Positions 60,802-64,000 of a stretch of DNA of 64,000 nt are shown one piece after another. The translations under genes and the position numbers were made by a program. This DNA is from Pseudomonas extremorientalis (GTDB taxonomy: Bacteria > Pseudomonadota > Gammaproteobacteria > Pseudomonadales > Pseudomonadaceae), in contig NZ_MDGK01000052.1 of NCBI RefSeq assembly GCF_001870465.1, forward strand, positions 186,001-250,000, read 5' to 3'. The stretch's first letter is position 1, and each line of letters opens with the position of its first letter. Under the pieces are notes generated by a model. It worked only from the letters and a program-made list of their open reading frames with translations, searched no databases and was not told where the DNA came from.

Positions 60802-61437
60802 ATGTTGACCATCGCACTGTCCAAGGGCCGCATCCTTGACGACACGTTGCCGCTTCTGGCTGAAGCGGGCATCGTGCCGACCGAGAATCCGGACAAGAGC
60901 CGCAAGCTGATCATCCCCACGACCCAGGCCGACGTGCGCCTGTTGATCGTGCGCGCTACCGACGTGCCGACCTACGTTGAACATGGCGCGGCCGACCTCG
61001 GCGTCGCCGGTAAAGACGTGCTGATGGAATACGGTGGCCAGGGCCTGTACGAGCCGTTGGACCTGCGTATCGCCCTGTGCAAGCTGATGACCGCCGGCCG
61101 TGTCGGTGATGTGGAGCCGAAGGGCCGCCTGCGCGTGGCGACCAAGTTCGTCAACGTCGCCAAGCGCTACTACGCCGAGCAAGGCCGCCAGGTCGACATC
61201 ATCAAGCTTTACGGCTCGATGGAGCTGGCGCCGTTGATCGGCCTGGCTGACAAGATCATCGACGTGGTCGACACCGGTAACACCCTGCGCGCCAACGGTC
61301 TTGAGCCGCAGGACTTCATTGCCGACATCAGCTCCCGTCTGATCGTCAACAAGGCATCGATGAAGATGCAGCACGCCCGTATCCAGGCGTTGATCGACAC
61401 GCTGCGCAAGGCAGTGGAGTCGCGACACCGCGGTTGA
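60802..61437 (+). CDS. hisG: ATP phosphoribosyltransferase, short form
   Basis: 211 residues, HisG-S type, lacking the C-terminal regulatory domain, so it should need HisZ (not in this window) for activity and histidine feedback. Segments LTIALSKGRILDDTLPLL, DLGVAGKDVLMEYG and IIDVVDTGNTLRANGL match. It condenses ATP with PRPP, the first step of histidine synthesis. The ATG at 60802 is used; AAGGA lies 12 nt before. Confidence 0.96.
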   Translation: MLTIALSKGRILDDTLPLLAEAGIVPTENPDKSRKLIIPTTQADVRLLIVRATDVPTYVEHGAADLGVAGKDVLMEYGGQGLYEPLDLRIALCKLMTAGRVGDVEPKGRLRVATKFVNVAKRYYAEQGRQVDIIKLYGSMELAPLIGLADKIIDVVDTGNTLRANGLEPQDFIADISSRLIVNKASMKMQHARIQALIDTLRKAVESRHRG

Positions 61438-61564
61438 CCTACCCGCGCGGCCCTGGGTCGCGCCCGTCTATCCGCCTCATAGCCAGAATTCTCAGGTGCC
61501 CAAGCGGATCGACTGCTAACGTTCGGCGCCTGAGCATTTTTGCCAATCCTATGAGGCCCTCGCT

Positions 61565-62887
61565 ATGACCACGTCCACTGCAATTGCCCGACTCAACGCT
61601 GCCGACCCGGATTTCGCCCATCATCTGGATCATCTGCTGAGCTGGGAAAGCGTGTCCGACGATTCGGTCAACCAGCGGGTGCTCGACATCATCAAGGCCG
61701 TGCGCGAGCGCGGTGATGCGGCGCTGGTGGACTTCACCCGCCAGTTTGACGGTCTGGACGTCAAGTCCATGGCTGACCTGATCCTGCCCCGCGAACGCCT
61801 GGAGCTGGCCCTGACGCGCATCACCGCGCCGCAGCGCGAAGCCCTGGAAGTGGCGGCGGCGCGTGTGCGCAGCTACCACGAAAAACAGAAACAGGACTCC
61901 TGGAGCTACACCGAAGCCGACGGTACTGTACTGGGCCAGAAGGTCACGCCGCTGGACCGCGCCGGTTTGTACGTGCCGGGTGGCAAGGCTTCGTACCCTT
62001 CATCGGTGCTGATGAACGCGATCCCGGCCAAAGTGGCGGGCGTGACCGAGGTGGTCATGGTGGTGCCGACGCCGCGTGGTGAAATCAACGAGCTGGTGCT
62101 GGCAGCGGCTTGCATCGCCGGTGTCGATCGGGTTTTCACCATCGGTGGTGCCCAAGCTGTTGCCGCCCTGGCCTATGGCACTGAAAGCGTACCAAAGGTA
62201 GACAAAGTGGTCGGCCCCGGCAACATCTATGTTGCCACTGCCAAGCGCCATGTGTTCGGCCAGGTCGGTATCGACATGATCGCCGGCCCTTCGGAAATCC
62301 TCGTGGTGTGCGACGGTCAGACCGATCCGGACTGGATCGCCATGGACCTGTTCTCCCAGGCCGAGCACGACGAAGACGCCCAGGCGATCCTGGTCAGTCC
62401 GGACGCCGAGTTCCTCGACAAGGTCGCGGCCAGCATCAATAAGCTGCTGCCGACCATGGAGCGCGCCGAGATCATCGAGAAATCGATCAATGGCCGTGGT
62501 GCGCTGATCCTGGTGCGCGACATGGAGCAAGCCATCGACGTGGCCAACCGCATCGCGCCGGAGCACCTGGAGTTGTCCGTCGCCGACCCACAAGCCTGGC
62601 TGCCGTCGATTCGCCACGCCGGTGCGATCTTCATGGGCCGCCACACCAGCGAGGCCCTGGGCGACTACTGCGCAGGCCCGAACCACGTGCTGCCGACTTC
62701 CGGCACCGCGCGTTTCTCGTCGCCGCTGGGGGTGTATGACTTCCAGAAGCGTTCGTCGATCATTTTCTGCTCGCCGCAGGGCGCTTCCGAGCTGGGCAAG
62801 ACTGCCTCGGTGCTGGCCCGTGGCGAATCCCTCAGCGCGCACGCCCGCAGCGCCGAATACCGCATCCTTGAAGAGAAGGGGAACTGA
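61565..62887 (+). CDS. hisD: Histidinol dehydrogenase
   Basis: 440 residues. The signature region spans GPGNIYVATAKRHVFGQVGIDMIAGPSE; zinc ligands are expected among Gln/His of DLFSQAEHDEDAQ and the later ANRIAPEHLELSV with its catalytic Glu-His. It oxidises histidinol to histidine in two NAD+ steps. It lies 127 nt after hisG, with no clear terminator between, and three nucleotides before hisC. Confidence 0.97.
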   Translation: MTTSTAIARLNAADPDFAHHLDHLLSWESVSDDSVNQRVLDIIKAVRERGDAALVDFTRQFDGLDVKSMADLILPRERLELALTRITAPQREALEVAAARVRSYHEKQKQDSWSYTEADGTVLGQKVTPLDRAGLYVPGGKASYPSSVLMNAIPAKVAGVTEVVMVVPTPRGEINELVLAAACIAGVDRVFTIGGAQAVAALAYGTESVPKVDKVVGPGNIYVATAKRHVFGQVGIDMIAGPSEILVVCDGQTDPDWIAMDLFSQAEHDEDAQAILVSPDAEFLDKVAASINKLLPTMERAEIIEKSINGRGALILVRDMEQAIDVANRIAPEHLELSVADPQAWLPSIRHAGAIFMGRHTSEALGDYCAGPNHVLPTSGTARFSSPLGVYDFQKRSSIIFCSPQGASELGKTASVLARGESLSAHARSAEYRILEEKGN

Positions 62888-62890
62888 GAC

Positions 62891-63943
62891 ATGAGCAAAT
62901 TCTGGAGCCCTTTCGTCAAGGACCTCGTGCCTTACGTGCCCGGTGAACAACCGAAGCTGACCAAACTGGTCAAGCTCAATACCAATGAAAACCCCTACGG
63001 TCCGTCGCCCAAAGCGTTGGCGGCAATGCAGGCCGAGTTGAATGACAACCTGCGCCTGTACCCGGACCCCAACAGCGACCTGCTCAAACAGGCGGTGGCC
63101 ACGCATTACGGGATCGACGCCGCTAAAGTCTTCCTCGGCAACGGTTCCGACGAAGTGCTGGCGCACATCTTCCACGGTTTGTTCCAGCACGACCTGCCGC
63201 TGCTGTTCCCGGATATCAGCTACAGCTTCTATCCGGTTTACTGCGGCCTTTATGGCATCAAGTCCGACCCGGTGCCGCTGGATGACCAGTTCCAGATTCG
63301 CGTGGCGGATTACGCCAAACCCAACGGCGGGATCATTTTTCCCAACCCGAACGCGCCGACCGGCTGCGTGCTGGCGTTGGACGCGGTGGAGCAAATCCTC
63401 AAGGCCAGCCCGGATTCGGTGGTGGTGGTCGATGAAGCCTATATCGACTTCGGCGGTGAAACCGCGATCAGCCTGGTGGATCGCTACCCGAACCTGCTGG
63501 TCACCCAGACCCTGTCCAAATCGCGCTCACTGGCCGGTTTGCGTGTGGGCCTGGCCGTGGGCCACCCGGACTTGATCGAGGCGCTGGAGCGGGTCAAGAA
63601 CAGCTTCAACTCCTATCCACTGGACCGCCTGGCGATTGTTGGCGCGGCGGCGGCGTTCGAGGACCGTGAGTATTTCGAGAAGACGTGCCGGTTGGTGATC
63701 GACAGTCGCGACAAGCTGGTCGCGCAACTGGAAGAGAAAGGCTTTGAAGTGCTGCCGTCGGCTGCCAACTTCATCTTTGCCCGTCACCCACGGCACGACG
63801 CTGCGGGCCTGGCGGCCAAGTTGCGTGAGCAAGGGGTGATCGTGCGGCACTTCAAGCAGGAGCGGATTGCCCAGTTCCTGCGGATCAGCATCGGTACGCC
63901 GGAGCAGAACCAGGCGTTGATCGATGGGCTCGGTGAGCTCTAA
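62891..63943 (+). CDS. hisC: Histidinol-phosphate aminotransferase
   Basis: 350 residues, fold-type I PLP enzyme. The Schiff-base Lys210 lies in TLSKSRSLAGLRVG; LNTNENPYGPSP, FPNPNAPTG and VVDEAYIDFGG are family motifs. It moves an amino group from glutamate to imidazole-acetol phosphate. It begins three nucleotides after hisD and is followed by a REP copy at the window end. Confidence 0.96.
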   Translation: MSKFWSPFVKDLVPYVPGEQPKLTKLVKLNTNENPYGPSPKALAAMQAELNDNLRLYPDPNSDLLKQAVATHYGIDAAKVFLGNGSDEVLAHIFHGLFQHDLPLLFPDISYSFYPVYCGLYGIKSDPVPLDDQFQIRVADYAKPNGGIIFPNPNAPTGCVLALDAVEQILKASPDSVVVVDEAYIDFGGETAISLVDRYPNLLVTQTLSKSRSLAGLRVGLAVGHPDLIEALERVKNSFNSYPLDRLAIVGAAAAFEDREYFEKTCRLVIDSRDKLVAQLEEKGFEVLPSAANFIFARHPRHDAAGLAAKLREQGVIVRHFKQERIAQFLRISIGTPEQNQALIDGLGEL

Positions 63944-63963
63944 GCCACACTGAAGAGCAAAAT

Positions 63964-63990
63964 GTGGGAGGGGGCTTGCCCCGATTGCGG
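63964..63990. repeat. REP element at window end
   Basis: GTGGGAGGGGGCTTGCCCCG followed by ATTGCGG, a single copy in the window; an inverted partner may lie beyond the right edge. Confidence 0.85.
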
Positions 63991-64000
63991 TGTATCAGTC

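Overview
The window is chromosomal DNA from a fluorescent Pseudomonas, most likely the P. fluorescens group. The evidence is the gene content and order (gatCAB facing mreBCD-maf-rng-yhdP-tldD, fagA-fumC-orfX-sodA, kdsD-kdsC-lptCAB-rpoN-hpf-ptsN-rapZ-ptsO, mlaFEDCB-ibaG-murA-hisGDC), the high-GC codon use, and many copies of a GTGGGAGGGGGCTTGCCCCC-type REP element. No rRNA, tRNA, CRISPR array or insertion sequence was seen, and no stretch of more than 300 bases lacks a gene.

Layout. 1-2300 (minus): the first 766 residues of a large dermonecrotic-toxin-like (DUF6543-type) protein that runs off the left edge just as an ADP-ribosyltransferase-like C-terminus begins. 2485-4578: a divergent SbmA/YddA-type ABC exporter and a small orphan protein. 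4688-8456: zapG, an alpha/beta hydrolase, trpS with an extra C-terminal domain, and zapE. 8525-11956: a GlxA-type regulator divergent from an acyl-CoA dehydrogenase, then a Tas-like aldo/keto reductase. 12205-17094: rplM-rpsI, petABC (cytochrome bc1) and sspAB.

17253-24858 is a galactarate catabolic island: a FadR/GntR-type regulator, a phospholipase-like gene on the other strand, then kdgD, an alpha-ketoglutarate-semialdehyde dehydrogenase, a GudP-type transporter and garD. Galactarate is imported, dehydrated, dehydrated and decarboxylated again, and oxidised to 2-oxoglutarate. A dyad before kdgD shares its half-site with a sequence before the regulator gene. 25023-27928: an AEC permease, a carboxymuconolactone-decarboxylase-like protein, a CaCA-family membrane protein that lacks both signature glutamates, and a small RlpA-like lipoprotein.

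28087-44721 is core housekeeping: gatCAB, mreBCD, maf, rng, yhdP, a nitrilase-family amidase, tldD, darP and pmbA. 44840-48632 is a Fur-box-headed operon (fagA-fumC-orfX-sodA-ZIP transporter) that supplies iron-independent fumarase, Mn superoxide dismutase and metal uptake when iron is scarce. 48677-55685 (minus) holds the LPS-transport/Kdo genes, rpoN and the nitrogen PTS. 55984-63943 (plus) holds the Mla lipid-asymmetry operon, ibaG, murA and hisGDC.

Most of the window is ordinary conserved chromosome. The least ordinary parts are the truncated toxin at the left edge and its neighbours, the CaCA protein, the shared operator of the galactarate island with a LexA-like box beside it, the probable ATT start of mreC, and the long hairpin between petC and sspA.
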